Source: Agromyces sp. 3263 (GTDB lineage: Bacteria; Actinomycetota; Actinomycetes; Actinomycetales; Microbacteriaceae). Taken from it: DNA of 64,000 bases. The first letter of the stretch is position 1, and each line of letters starts with the position of its first letter. The notes beneath the pieces are model-generated. The model was not told the DNA's origin, did no database searches, and worked only from the letters and a program-made list of their open reading frames with translations. Made by a program: the position numbers and the translations under genes. This document shows positions 16,017-24,533 of the stretch, in pieces. The DNA is taken from positions 1,145,814 to 1,209,813 of the forward strand of contig NZ_JAVDUV010000002.1 of assembly GCF_031456545.1 (NCBI RefSeq). Reading direction: 5' to 3'.

Positions 16017-17717
16017 TCAGCCCTCGAGGAGGCCGTTGCGCACCTCGCGGCGCAGCACCTTGCCGATGAGCGAGCGGGGCAGGTCGTCGGCCACCACGAT
16101 GCGCCGGGGCACCTTGTAGGCGGTGAGCCCGTCGCGGGCGAAGGCGCGGATGGCGGCCTCGTCGAACGTCGCGCCCGGCTTCAGCACGACCACGGCGACG
16201 ACCTGCTCGCCCGAGCGCTCGTCGGGCAGGCCCACGACAGCGCAGTCCTCGACGTCCGCGTGGGCCCGGATGGCCTCCTCGACCTCGCTCGGCGCCACGT
16301 TGAAGCCGCCCGTGATGATGAGCTCCTTGATGCGGTCGACGATGCGCACGAAGCCCTCGTCGTCGATCGCGACGATGTCGCCCGTGCGGAACCAGTCGGC
16401 GCCGCCGTCGTCGGCCGGCACGAACACCGCGGCGGTCTCGTCGGGCTTCTTCCAGTACCCCGAGAACACCTGCGGACCGCGCACGATGAGTTCGCCCTCG
16501 GCACCCGTCTCACGGTCGACGGTCGGCTGGTCGGGGTCGACGACGCGCACCTCGGTCGAGGGCAGCGGCAGTCCGACGGTGCCGGCCTTGCGGTTGGGCG
16601 CGACGGGGTTGGCCATGAGCACCGGTGAGCACTCCGAGAGGCCGTAGCCCTCGACGAGGTACCCGCCGCTCGCGGCCTCCCAGGGCTCGACGACGTCGGC
16701 GGACAGCGGCATCGCGCCCGAGATCGCGATGCGGATGCCGTCGAGCGACACGCCCGCATCGGCGGCAGCCTTCGTGAGCCGGTCGTAGATCGGCGGCACC
16801 GCAGGGAGGAACGTCGGCGGACGCTGCTTCACGACCTTGAGCACCAGCTCGGGATCGAACTTCGGGAAGAGCACGAGCCGGGCGCCCATGCTCATCGCGA
16901 ACGTGAGGCACAGCGTGAGCCCGTAGGCGTGGAACATCGGCAGCACCGCATACACCACCGACGTGCCGCGCTCGATCTCGGGCACCCACGCGCGCGCCTG
17001 TGCGGCGTTCGCACCGAGGTTCGCGTGCGTGAGCGTGGCGCCCTTCGGGCTGCCGGTCGTGCCGCTCGTGTACTGGATGAGCGCGACGTCCGATGCCTCG
17101 GGCCGGGCGATGCCGGCATCGATGCGGGCGGATGCCACGAGCTCGCGCCACGGCACCGTGCCGCGCACCTTCGTGGTGAGTGCGGCACGGGACTCACGCG
17201 CCTTCGCGACGGGAAGCCGCAGCGCGAACCGCGTGAGGAACGGCATGGCCCGGGTCACGTCGACGGAGACGATCGACTGCACGGCGACATCCGCCGGGAA
17301 GGCCTGGATCGTCTCGACGACCTTGTCCCACGCGATCACGACGCGGGCGCCGTGGTCCTCGAACTGGTGCCGCAGTTCGCGCGGCGTGTAGAGCGGGTTG
17401 TGCTCGACCACGATCGCGCCGAGGCGGAGCACCGCGTAGAAGGCGACGATGTGCTGCGGGCAGTTCGGCAGCACGAGGGCGACCGGATCACCGTGCTGCA
17501 CGCCGAGCGCACGCAGGCCCTCCGCGGCGCGGTCGATCTGCTCGCCGAGCTCGGCGTAGGTCGTGGTCGCGCCGAAGAACTCGAGCGCGACGTGGTCGCC
17601 GTACTGCTCGACCGACTCGCGCACGAGGTCGAACAGCGACCCCTGCTCGTCGGCGACGTCGTGCGGCACGCCCTCGGCGTAGCTCGACAGCCAGGGACGC
17701 GGGGTCGTGATCGCCAT
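16017..17717 (-). CDS. Long-chain fatty-acid-CoA ligase
   Basis: Activates fatty acids to acyl-CoA through an acyl-adenylate; 566 residues. AMP-binding motif YTSGTTGSPKGA, then GYGLSECSPV, WFRTGDIVAIDDEGF, GFNVAPSEVEE, and the C-terminal catalytic Lys in SLIGKVLRRE. Starts 10 bp after the prs stop, so it is likely co-transcribed. In mycobacteria an acyl-CoA synthetase (pks16) occupies the corresponding position near pth, so this looks like ancestral synteny rather than a new arrival. Confidence 0.9.
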   Translation of the reverse strand: MAITTPRPWLSSYAEGVPHDVADEQGSLFDLVRESVEQYGDHVALEFFGATTTYAELGEQIDRAAEGLRALGVQHGDPVALVLPNCPQHIVAFYAVLRLGAIVVEHNPLYTPRELRHQFEDHGARVVIAWDKVVETIQAFPADVAVQSIVSVDVTRAMPFLTRFALRLPVAKARESRAALTTKVRGTVPWRELVASARIDAGIARPEASDVALIQYTSGTTGSPKGATLTHANLGANAAQARAWVPEIERGTSVVYAVLPMFHAYGLTLCLTFAMSMGARLVLFPKFDPELVLKVVKQRPPTFLPAVPPIYDRLTKAAADAGVSLDGIRIAISGAMPLSADVVEPWEAASGGYLVEGYGLSECSPVLMANPVAPNRKAGTVGLPLPSTEVRVVDPDQPTVDRETGAEGELIVRGPQVFSGYWKKPDETAAVFVPADDGGADWFRTGDIVAIDDEGFVRIVDRIKELIITGGFNVAPSEVEEAIRAHADVEDCAVVGLPDERSGEQVVAVVVLKPGATFDEAAIRAFARDGLTAYKVPRRIVVADDLPRSLIGKVLRREVRNGLLEG

Positions 17718-17726
17718 CGGGCCGGC

Positions 17727-18704
17727 CTACGCCGCGCCGTCGAACATGCTGGTCACCGAGCCGTCCTCGAAGACCTCGTGGATGGCGCGGGCGAGGAGCG
17801 GGGCGATGGGCAGCACGGTCAGGCGGTCCCAGCGCTTCTCGGGCGGGACGGGCAGCGTGTCGGTCACCACGACGCTGTCGATGGACTCGTTCTGCAGGAT
17901 GTCGACGGCCGGGTTGGAGAACACCGCGTGGGTGGCCGCGACGACGACGCCGATCGCGCCGTTGGCCTTCAGCGCCTCGGCGGCCTTGGCGATGGTGCGG
18001 CCGGTGTCGATCAGGTCGTCGACGAGCAGGCACACCCGTCCGTTCACGTCGCCGACGATCTCGTGCACCGACACCTGGTTCGGCACGAGCGGGTCGCGGC
18101 GCTTGTGGATGATCGCGAGCGGCACGCCGAGCTTGTCGCTCCAGATGTCGGCGACGCGCACGCGGCCCATATCGGGCGACACGACGGTGAGCGTCGAGGG
18201 GTCGAGCTTGGCCTTGAAGTGCTCGAGCAGCACCGGCATGGCGAAGAGGTGGTCGACGGGGCCGTCGAAGAAGCCCTGGATCTGGGCCGCGTGCAGGTCG
18301 ATCGACATGATGCGGTCGGCGCCGGCGGCCTTATAGAGGTCGGCGACGAGGCGCGCCGAGATCGGCTCGCGGCCCCGGCCCTTCTTGTCCTGGCGGGCGT
18401 AGGGGTAGAACGGGGAGACCACCGTGATGCGCTTGGCCGACGCGCGCTTCAGCGCGTCGATCATGATGAGCTGCTCCATGAGCCACTCGTTGATGGGCGA
18501 CGTGTGGGACTGGATCACGAACGCGTCGGAGCCGCGCACGCTCTCGTCGTAGCGCGCGTAGATCTCGCCGTTCGCGAAGGTGCGGGCGTCGGTCGGCACG
18601 AGCTCGGAGCCCAGCTCCTCGGCGATGTGCTCCGCGAGCTCTGGGTGCGCTCGTCCGGAGACGAGCACGAGGCGCTTCGATCCGGTGGTCTCGATTCCCG
18701 ACAT
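17727..18704 (-). CDS. prs: Ribose-phosphate pyrophosphokinase
   Basis: Makes PRPP from ribose-5-phosphate and ATP for nucleotide, His, Trp and NAD synthesis. 325 residues. RGSDAFVIQSHTSPINEWLM, the flexible loop FYPYARQDKKGRGREPI, the PRPP-binding VCLLVDDLIDTGRTI and the ATP-site His residues are all present. ATG at 18704 is preferred over the upstream one at 18722 because GAGAGGAC lies at proper distance and the protein then starts at the usual residue. 37 bp downstream of glmU. Confidence 0.96.
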   Translation of the reverse strand: MSGIETTGSKRLVLVSGRAHPELAEHIAEELGSELVPTDARTFANGEIYARYDESVRGSDAFVIQSHTSPINEWLMEQLIMIDALKRASAKRITVVSPFYPYARQDKKGRGREPISARLVADLYKAAGADRIMSIDLHAAQIQGFFDGPVDHLFAMPVLLEHFKAKLDPSTLTVVSPDMGRVRVADIWSDKLGVPLAIIHKRRDPLVPNQVSVHEIVGDVNGRVCLLVDDLIDTGRTIAKAAEALKANGAIGVVVAATHAVFSNPAVDILQNESIDSVVVTDTLPVPPEKRWDRLTVLPIAPLLARAIHEVFEDGSVTSMFDGAA

Positions 18705-18741
18705 GTGGTCTGTCCTCTCCACCCGCGCTGAGCCGGTGCGT

Positions 18742-20184
18742 TCAGTCTTCGTCGGAGCCGGATGCCTCTGCGGCGGCCTCGGCTGCCTGGGCTGCCGCGG
18801 TGCCGGGTCGATGCTTCTGGACCCATCCCTCGATGTTGCGCTGCGGGGCCACGTTCACGGCAAGTGCGCCCGCGGGAACGTCCTTGCGGACCACGGTGCC
18901 GGCGCCGGTGTACGCCCCATCGGCAATCCTAACGGGCGCGACGAAGACCCCGTGCGACCCGGTGCGCACGTGCGAGCCGACATCGGAGTGATGCTTCCGG
19001 ACGCCGTCGTAGTTGGCGAAGATCGAGCCTGCGCCGATGTTCGAGTGCTCGCCGATCGTGGCGTCGCCGACGTACGAGAGGTGCGGCACCTTGCTGCCCT
19101 CGCCGATGGTCGCGTTCTTCGTCTCGACGAACGTGCCGATCTTGCCGTCGGCGCCGAGCACGGTGCCGGGCCGCAGGAACGAGAACGGGCCGACGGATGC
19201 CCCGGCCCCGATGACCGACAGGGTGGCATCGGTGCGCTTCACCTCGGCGCCCGCGCCGATCTCGCAGTCGACGAGCGTCGTGTCGGGCCCGACGACGGCG
19301 CCGGTGGCGATCACCGTGGCGCCCTTCAGCTGGGTGCCTGGGCGGATGGTCACGTCGGGCTCGATCTTCACGTCGAGGTCGATCCACGTGGTCGCCGGAT
19401 CGTCGATGGTCACGCCGTTCAGCTGCCAGCCGCGCACGATCAGCGCGTTGAGGCGGGCGGCGGTCTCAGAGAGCTGCGCCCGGTCGTTGATGCCGGCGAC
19501 GAGCCACGGCTCGGACACGGGCACCGCCTCGACCTCGGAGCCCGCCTCGCGGAGCAGCTGGATCACGTCGGTGAGGTACTTCTCGCCCTGCGCGTTGTCG
19601 GTCGTGAGGTTCGCGAGCTGGTCGCGCAGCGCGCCGGCGCCGAACGCGTAGATGCCCGCGTTGATCTCGCCGATCGCCCGCTCGTCGTCGGTGGCGTCCT
19701 TCTGCTCGACGATGCGGTCGAATCCGCCGTCGGCGTCACGCACGACGCGGCCGTAGCCCGTGGGGTCGTCGTAGACGGCCGAGAGCACGGATGCCTGCGC
19801 GGCATGGCCGCGGTGCTGCTCGAGGAAGGCGCCGAGCGTGTCGGCGTCGAGGAGCGGCACGTCGCCGTTCAGCACGAGCACCTCGCCCTCGAAGTCGTCG
19901 GGCAGCGCGGCGATGGCCTGCTCGACGGCGCGCCCGGTGCCGGGGATCTCGTCCTGGTCGACGACGACGATGCCCGGCATGACGGCCTCGACCTCTGCGG
20001 CCACCTGGTCGCGCTCGTGGCGCACGACCGCGACGACGTGCGCGGCGTCGAGCGCGTTCGCCGTGCGCAGTACGTGGGCCACGATCGGCGACCCGGCGAG
20101 GGGGTGCAGGAGCTTCGGGGTGGCGGACTTCATGCGTGTGCCCTGGCCGGCGGCGAGCACGATGATGGCGAGATTCTGGTCCAT
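18742..20184 (-). CDS. glmU: Bifunctional GlcNAc-1-P uridyltransferase/GlcN-1-P acetyltransferase GlmU
   Basis: Makes UDP-GlcNAc for peptidoglycan. 480 residues: N-terminal nucleotidyltransferase (LAAGQGTRMKSATPK, residues 9-23), then left-handed beta-helix acetyltransferase with hexapeptide repeats and the catalytic-His segment YDGVRKHHS, and an Ala/Glu-rich tail. The ATG at 20184 is the only start that gives the normal N-terminus (MDQNLAIIVLAAG); it lies one base after the tRNA-Gln discriminator base. The open frame continuing to 20217 runs through the tRNA and is rejected. Confidence 0.95.
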   Translation of the reverse strand: MDQNLAIIVLAAGQGTRMKSATPKLLHPLAGSPIVAHVLRTANALDAAHVVAVVRHERDQVAAEVEAVMPGIVVVDQDEIPGTGRAVEQAIAALPDDFEGEVLVLNGDVPLLDADTLGAFLEQHRGHAAQASVLSAVYDDPTGYGRVVRDADGGFDRIVEQKDATDDERAIGEINAGIYAFGAGALRDQLANLTTDNAQGEKYLTDVIQLLREAGSEVEAVPVSEPWLVAGINDRAQLSETAARLNALIVRGWQLNGVTIDDPATTWIDLDVKIEPDVTIRPGTQLKGATVIATGAVVGPDTTLVDCEIGAGAEVKRTDATLSVIGAGASVGPFSFLRPGTVLGADGKIGTFVETKNATIGEGSKVPHLSYVGDATIGEHSNIGAGSIFANYDGVRKHHSDVGSHVRTGSHGVFVAPVRIADGAYTGAGTVVRKDVPAGALAVNVAPQRNIEGWVQKHRPGTAAAQAAEAAAEASGSDED

Positions 20185-20185
20185 G

Positions 20186-20257
20186 CTCCGCCACCAGGAT
20201 TCGAACCTGGTCCTCACAGCTCCAAAGGCTGTCGTGCTGCCGTTACACCATGGCGGA
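20186..20257 (-). tRNA. tRNA-Gln (anticodon UUG)
   Basis: 72-nt cloverleaf: acceptor arms TCCGCCA/TGGCGGA with discriminator G, anticodon loop CTTTGGA (anticodon TTG) on a 5-bp stem ACAGC/GCTGT, and T-arm with GGTTCGAATCC. The gene does not encode CCA; the 3' flank is the glmU start. A hairpin of 11 bp with one bulge (20259-20282) abuts the 5' end. The glmU-tRNA-Gln adjacency is also found in mycobacteria. Confidence 0.95.
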
Positions 20258-20328
20258 CCGCTCGAATCGACGATTCCGAGCGCCCTACAGTCTGCCAGAC
20301 GCGGCGCGCAGGAGCGTGCTGCTCGAAC

Positions 20329-20358
20329 TTGTCATGTGACCTATTGGTCACGTATCCT
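20329..20358 (+). promoter_or_regulatory. arsR-AHSA1 promoter with internal operator
   Basis: TTGTCA (20329-20334), 18-bp spacer, TATCCT (20353-20358), 7 nt before the ATG at 20366. The spacer contains GTGACC-TATT-GGTCAC (20336-20351), a 6-bp-arm palindrome filling the space between -35 and -10, the classic site for autorepression by an ArsR-type protein. Confidence 0.65.
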
Positions 20359-20365
20359 GATCGGG

Positions 20366-20686
20366 ATGGATGACGACGACGCGGTGTTCAAGGCCCTCGC
20401 CGATGCCACGAGGCGGCGACTGCTCGACCACCTGTTCGAGCACGACGGCGCCCGCCTCGCCGACCTCGAGGCGCTCGCCGAGATGACGCGCTTCGGGGTG
20501 ATGAAGCACCTGCGCGTGCTCGAGGACGCGGGCCTGGTCACCACCCGGCGTTCGGGCCGCGAGAAGCTGCACTTCCTGAACGTCGTCCCGATCCGGCTCA
20601 TCCACGACCGCTGGATCGACAAGTACCGGGTCGGTCCGGCGTCGGCGCTCGCCGACCTCAAACGAGAACTGGAGCAACGACCATGA
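20366..20686 (+). CDS. ArsR-family winged-helix regulator
   Basis: 106 residues. FKALADATRRRLLDHLFEHDG is the standard ArsR opening; LAEMTRFGVMKHLRVLEDAGLVTTRRSGREKLHFLN is the recognition helix plus wing. No metal-binding cysteines, typical of the subgroup linked to AHSA1/SRPBCC proteins. ATGA overlap couples it to the AHSA1 gene. A palindrome lies between its promoter boxes, suggesting it represses itself and its partner. Predicted leader about one base. Confidence 0.88.
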   Translation: MDDDDAVFKALADATRRRLLDHLFEHDGARLADLEALAEMTRFGVMKHLRVLEDAGLVTTRRSGREKLHFLNVVPIRLIHDRWIDKYRVGPASALADLKRELEQRP

Positions 20687-21120
20687 CGACGACGCAGGTC
20701 TACCACGTCTACATCCGGGCGACGGCCGAGGAGATCTGGGCGGCGATCACCCGGCCCGAGCTGACCGTGCAGTACTTCCACCGCGTGACGATCGAGATCA
20801 CGCCCGAACGGCGGTCGCACACCGGGCCGCGCGGGGAGGCCTGGGAGCCCGACGCGGTGCTCGAGTTCGACCCGCCTCGTCGGCTCGCGCACGAGTGGCG
20901 CTCGCAGTACGACGCAGAGATGAACGCCGAGCCCGTCAGCCGGGTCACCTGGGAGATCGAGCCGCAGGACGGCGGCACGTGCCTCGTGACCCTCACCCAC
21001 GATCGCCTCGAGGGTTCCCCGAAGACCGCCGCCGGGGTGTCGGGCGCCGGCTGGATGTTCGTGCTGAGCTCGATGAAGTCGCTGCTCGAGACGGGCGAGG
21101 CGCTTCCGCCCACGGGCTGA
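20683..21120 (+). CDS. AHSA1/SRPBCC family protein
   Basis: 145 residues of the START/SRPBCC hydrophobic-pocket fold. TTTQVYHVYIRATAEEIWAAIT is the family opening and the C-terminal helix (GWMFVLSSMKSLLETGE) closes the pocket. Translationally coupled to an ArsR-type repressor, the usual arrangement in actinobacteria, where the pair probably senses or handles a small hydrophobic molecule. Ligand unknown. Confidence 0.87.
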   Translation: MTTTQVYHVYIRATAEEIWAAITRPELTVQYFHRVTIEITPERRSHTGPRGEAWEPDAVLEFDPPRRLAHEWRSQYDAEMNAEPVSRVTWEIEPQDGGTCLVTLTHDRLEGSPKTAAGVSGAGWMFVLSSMKSLLETGEALPPTG

Positions 21121-21181
21121 CCCTGCGCGCAGGCTCGTCCGCAGGCCGCTCCGGCGCGCGCCGGCCCGCCTCGCGCGGCGG

Positions 21182-21187
21182 GATAAT
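21182..21187 (+). promoter_or_regulatory. -10 box of the MarR gene (leaderless)
   Basis: GATAAT, a near-consensus -10 box, ends exactly 6 nt before the ATG at 21194, placing +1 on the A of the start codon. No clear -35 is visible. Confidence 0.5.
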
Positions 21188-21193
21188 GGCGGC

Positions 21194-21685
21194 ATGACGG
21201 ATGCTGACGAGGTCGACCGGATCGTGGGCGACTGGGAGCGCGAGCGACCCGACCTCGACTTCGCCCCGCTGCAGGTGCTCTCCCGCGTCGCTCGGCTCTC
21301 GAAGCACCTCGACCGCGCGCGGCGGCAGGCGTTCGCGAGGTCCGAGCTCGAGGCATCCGAGTTCGACGTGCTCTCGGCACTGCGACGCGCCGGCTCGCCC
21401 TACCGGCTCTCCCCCAAGCAGCTGCTGCAGCAGACGCTCGTCTCGAGCGGCACCATGACCAACCGCATCGACCGGCTCGTCGAGCGCGGGCTCGTCAGCC
21501 GCCAGACCGACCCCAACGACGGCCGCGGCATCCTCGTCGAGATGAGCCCCGCCGGCCTCACCCGGGTGGATGCCGCGATCACCCGCCTCGTCGACGCCGA
21601 GGCCGAGCTGCTCGACAGCCTTCCCGCCGCCGAGCAGAAGCGGCTCGCCGGGCTGCTGCGCAAGCTCAGCCTCGGGTTCGACTGA
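21194..21685 (+). CDS. MarR-family transcriptional regulator
   Basis: 163 residues. The central winged helix reads EFDVLSALRRAGSPYRLSPKQLLQQTLVSSGTMTNRIDRLVERGLVSRQTDPNDGRG, a textbook MarR recognition helix and DxR wing. N- and C-terminal helices form the dimer interface. It stands alone after the AHSA1 gene and converges with metI; target unknown. Confidence 0.9.
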   Translation: MTDADEVDRIVGDWERERPDLDFAPLQVLSRVARLSKHLDRARRQAFARSELEASEFDVLSALRRAGSPYRLSPKQLLQQTLVSSGTMTNRIDRLVERGLVSRQTDPNDGRGILVEMSPAGLTRVDAAITRLVDAEAELLDSLPAAEQKRLAGLLRKLSLGFD

Positions 21686-21728
21686 GCGGCCGGCGCGAGC
21701 CCGACGGCGCGAATCGTGCGGCTCCGCG

Positions 21729-22391
21729 CTACCGCCGCAGCACCTTGCGGGCGAGCCAGTTGCCGAGGAACTGCACGCCCTGCACGAACACGACGATGAG
21801 CAGCACCGCCGCCCACGTGATGACCGGCTCGAACTGCCGGTAGCCGTAGACCTGGGCGAACGTGCCGAGGCCGCCGCCGCCGATGAGGCCGGCGACCGCC
21901 GTCATGTCCACGATGGCGACGAGCACGAACGTGTACCCGAGGATGAGCGGCCCGAGCGCCTCGGGCACGACGACGGTGCGGAGGATCCGCAGCGGACTCG
22001 CGCCCATCGACCGCGCGGCCTCGATGACGCCGGGCGACACCGTGAGCAGGTTCTGCTCCACGATGCGGGCGATCGCGAACGACGCCGCGAGCGACAGCGC
22101 GAAGATCAGCGCGTTGTTGCCGATGCCCGTGCCGATCACGAGTCGCGAGAGGGGCTGCACGGCGGCGATGAAGATGATGAACGGGATCGGCCGGAAGAAG
22201 TTGATCACCACGTTCACGACGTTGTAGATCGCGCCGTTGGAGAGCAGGCTCCCCGGACGCGTCGTGTAGAGCACGATGCCGAGCAGGAGCCCGGCCGTGC
22301 CGCCGATCAGCAGTGTGAGCCCCACCATGTAGAGCGTCTCGACCGCCGCGGCCCAGAATTCGCCCTGGAGTTCGAACAACCGGTCCATCAC
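21729..22391 (-). CDS. metI: Methionine ABC transporter permease MetI
   Basis: 220 residues with five to six membrane helices; FAIARIVEQNLLTVSPGVIEAARSMGASPLRIL is the EAA loop that contacts the ATPase. Overlaps metN by 4 bases (ATGA), last gene of metQNI. Imports D/L-methionine into the cytoplasm. Confidence 0.92.
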   Translation of the reverse strand: MMDRLFELQGEFWAAAVETLYMVGLTLLIGGTAGLLLGIVLYTTRPGSLLSNGAIYNVVNVVINFFRPIPFIIFIAAVQPLSRLVIGTGIGNNALIFALSLAASFAIARIVEQNLLTVSPGVIEAARSMGASPLRILRTVVVPEALGPLILGYTFVLVAIVDMTAVAGLIGGGGLGTFAQVYGYRQFEPVITWAAVLLIVVFVQGVQFLGNWLARKVLRR

Positions 22392-23416
22392 GGCACCTCC
22401 GTCACGTCGACGCGCTCGGCGATCCGGGCGAGCACCGCGTCGATCGCGGCATCCGCCCCCCTGATGGCGAGCGTGAGGTGGCCGAACGCGCGGCCCTGGA
22501 TGTCGTTGATGCCGCCGTACACGAGCTCGAACTCGAGGCCCGCCGCCGCGAGCTCGAGGAACACCGAGGCCTGCGACACGTCGCCGTCCCGGAACGAGAT
22601 CGTGACGATCCGGCCCTCGTGGCGCTCGCGCAGCACGTCGAGCTCGGCGGGCGACGGCACGCCCTTCACCACCGTGGACACGAAGCGCCGCGACGACGGG
22701 TTCTGCGGGTCCGAGAAGACGTCGAACACGTCGCCGTGCTCGATCACGCGACCCCCGTCCATCACGGCGACCTTCGTGGCGATCGACTGGATGACGTCCA
22801 TCTCATGGGTGATCACGATGATCGTCACGCCGAACTCGCGGTTCACGCGCTTGAGCAGGGCGAGCACCTCCTGCGTCGTCTCGGGGTCGAGCGCGCTCGT
22901 GGCCTCGTCGGCGAGCAGCAGGCGAGGCGAGGTCGCGAGCGCCCGGGCGATGCCCACCCGCTGCTTCTGCCCGCCCGAGAGCTGGTCGGGATAGTTCCGC
23001 GCCTTGTCGGCCAGGCCGACGAAGTCGAGCATCTCGGCGACGCGCGCCGCGATCTCGGCCTTCGAGGCGCCCGCGACCTTGAGCGGGTAGGCGATGTTCT
23101 GCCACACCGTCTTCGCGCCGAAGAGGTTGAACTGCTGGAAGATCATGCCGATGCCGAGCCGGATGCCGCGGAGCTCGCGCTCGGGCATGACCGTGAGGTC
23201 GCGGCCGTCCACCGTGATGCGGCCCGACGTCGCGGGCTCGAGCGCGTTGACGAGGCGCACGAGCGTGGACTTGCCGGCGCCGGAGTAGCCGATGATGCCG
23301 AAGACGTCGCCCGCCTCGATGTCGAGGGTCACGTCGTCGACGGCCACGACCTGCGCACCGCCGCGCTCGGCCGGCGGGTACGACTTGCTGACGTTGGTGA
23401 GGCTCACGAGAGCCAT
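22388..23416 (-). CDS. metN: Methionine ABC transporter ATP-binding protein MetN
   Basis: 342 residues. Walker A GYSGAGKST, Q-loop FQQFN, signature LSGGQKQRVGIARAL, Walker B LLLADEATSALD, His switch VITHE; residues from about 260 form a NIL (ACT-like) domain that lets intracellular methionine inhibit transport. ATG preceded by GGAAGGAGC. Middle gene of metQNI; a strong intercistronic hairpin separates it from metQ. Confidence 0.95.
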   Translation of the reverse strand: MALVSLTNVSKSYPPAERGGAQVVAVDDVTLDIEAGDVFGIIGYSGAGKSTLVRLVNALEPATSGRITVDGRDLTVMPERELRGIRLGIGMIFQQFNLFGAKTVWQNIAYPLKVAGASKAEIAARVAEMLDFVGLADKARNYPDQLSGGQKQRVGIARALATSPRLLLADEATSALDPETTQEVLALLKRVNREFGVTIIVITHEMDVIQSIATKVAVMDGGRVIEHGDVFDVFSDPQNPSSRRFVSTVVKGVPSPAELDVLRERHEGRIVTISFRDGDVSQASVFLELAAAGLEFELVYGGINDIQGRAFGHLTLAIRGADAAIDAVLARIAERVDVTEVP

Positions 23417-23434
23417 GGATGCTCCTTCCGGAAC

Positions 23435-23471
23435 GCCGAGACGGGCGGTGGGCTCTCGGCGCCCACCGCCC
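23435..23471 (-). repeat. Two mutually exclusive hairpins between metQ and metN
   Basis: GGGCGGTGGGC (23443-23453) pairs perfectly with GCCCACCGCCC (23461-23471) around a 7-nt loop. Alternatively GCCGAGA (23435-23441) pairs with TCTCGGC (23454-23460), which is the loop of the first hairpin. An intercistronic hairpin after a binding-protein gene is a common way to keep the binding protein mRNA more abundant than the membrane components. Confidence 0.55.
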
Positions 23472-23510
23472 GCTCGCGTCGCGATCGATCCGTCGAATCG
23501 GTCGCGGGCG

Positions 23511-24404
23511 TCAGCCCTTCGCTGCCTTGGTGTCGGCCTCGACCTCGGCGAGGGAGTCCTTCAGGTCGGACACGGGCGTGGTGACGGGCACCGCCGTGCC
23601 GCCCGAGGACTCCAGGAGGCCGGCCTGCACGTCGGGGTCGGTCTGGAAGATGTCGACGAGCTTCAGGTAGGTCTCGTTGTCGGCGTCGTCGGCCCGCGCC
23701 GCGAAGATGTTCACGTAGGGCAGCGCGTTCGGGTCGCTCGGGTCGTCCTGCGCGATCGCGTCCTCGAAGCTGAGGCCGGCATCGGCGACGAAGTCGTTGT
23801 TGATGACGGCGGCCGCGACATCGGGCAGGGACGTCGGCGTCAGCGACGCCTCGAGGGCCGTCACCTTCACCTTCGACTTGGCCTCGTCGATGTCGGCGAG
23901 GTCGGAGAAGATCGAGCCGCCGCTCTTGAGCTCGACGAGCCCGGCCGACTGCAGTACGAGCAGCGCGCGGGCCTGGTTCGAGGCGTCGTTGGGCACCGCC
24001 ACGGTCTCGCCCGCGGGGATGTCCTTCACCGAGTCGTACTTCGTCGAGTAGAGGCCCAGCGGGTAGATCGCGGTCGCGCCGATCGGCGTGAGGTCCTCGT
24101 CGGCCGACACGTTGTAGTCGGCGAGGTAGACGATGTGCTGGAACTGGTTGAGGTCGAGCTCGCCCTCGGTCAGCGCCGGGTTGGGCTGGGCGTAGTCGGC
24201 GAAGTCGACGAGCTCGATGTCGATGCCGGCCTCGGCCGCGGCATCCTCGAAGGCGGCCCACTGCGGGTCGGCCTTGCCGACGACGCCGATCTTCACGACG
24301 TCGTCGCCGTTCTCGCCGGCGGCGGGCGTGGCGCAGGCGGCGAGCGCGGCCACGAGCGGCACGGTCGCCAGGGCGGCGAGGAGCTTGGTGGTGGTGCGTG
24401 ACAT
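23511..24404 (-). CDS. metQ: Methionine-binding lipoprotein MetQ
   Basis: 297 residues. Lipoprotein signal peptide MSRTTTKLLAALATVPLVAALAAC cleaved before the lipobox Cys; mature part begins with a Gly/Asn-rich linker and then VKIGVVGKADPQWAAFEDAA, the NlpA/MetQ opening. LNQFQHIVYLADYN and NDASNQARALLVLQSAGL are ligand-domain signatures. The ATG at 24404 begins the signal peptide; upstream open codons are not part of it. First gene of metQNI; about 115-150 nt of leader precede it. Confidence 0.93.
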   Translation of the reverse strand: MSRTTTKLLAALATVPLVAALAACATPAAGENGDDVVKIGVVGKADPQWAAFEDAAAEAGIDIELVDFADYAQPNPALTEGELDLNQFQHIVYLADYNVSADEDLTPIGATAIYPLGLYSTKYDSVKDIPAGETVAVPNDASNQARALLVLQSAGLVELKSGGSIFSDLADIDEAKSKVKVTALEASLTPTSLPDVAAAVINNDFVADAGLSFEDAIAQDDPSDPNALPYVNIFAARADDADNETYLKLVDIFQTDPDVQAGLLESSGGTAVPVTTPVSDLKDSLAEVEADTKAAKG

Positions 24405-24533
24405 TCCGGTGATTCCCTTTCGCGTGGGCGCGCCGCGATCAGGTGCTGATGGCGTGGAGCAGGCATGGCTCCGCCACGGTTCGTGTCGGTGGGGGCGTCG
24501 ATGCCGCGAACGCGGGCGCATCTCCACGTTAGG

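Noticed and set aside
20185..20217. glmU start upstream of the ATG at 20184
   Set aside because: Those codons are the tRNA-Gln sequence read as protein; the real enzyme begins MDQNLAIIVLAAG.
24405..24530. SAM riboswitch before metQ
   Set aside because: The leader has a hairpin but none of the SAM-I core sequences I know; a protein operator is better supported. A covariance search would decide.
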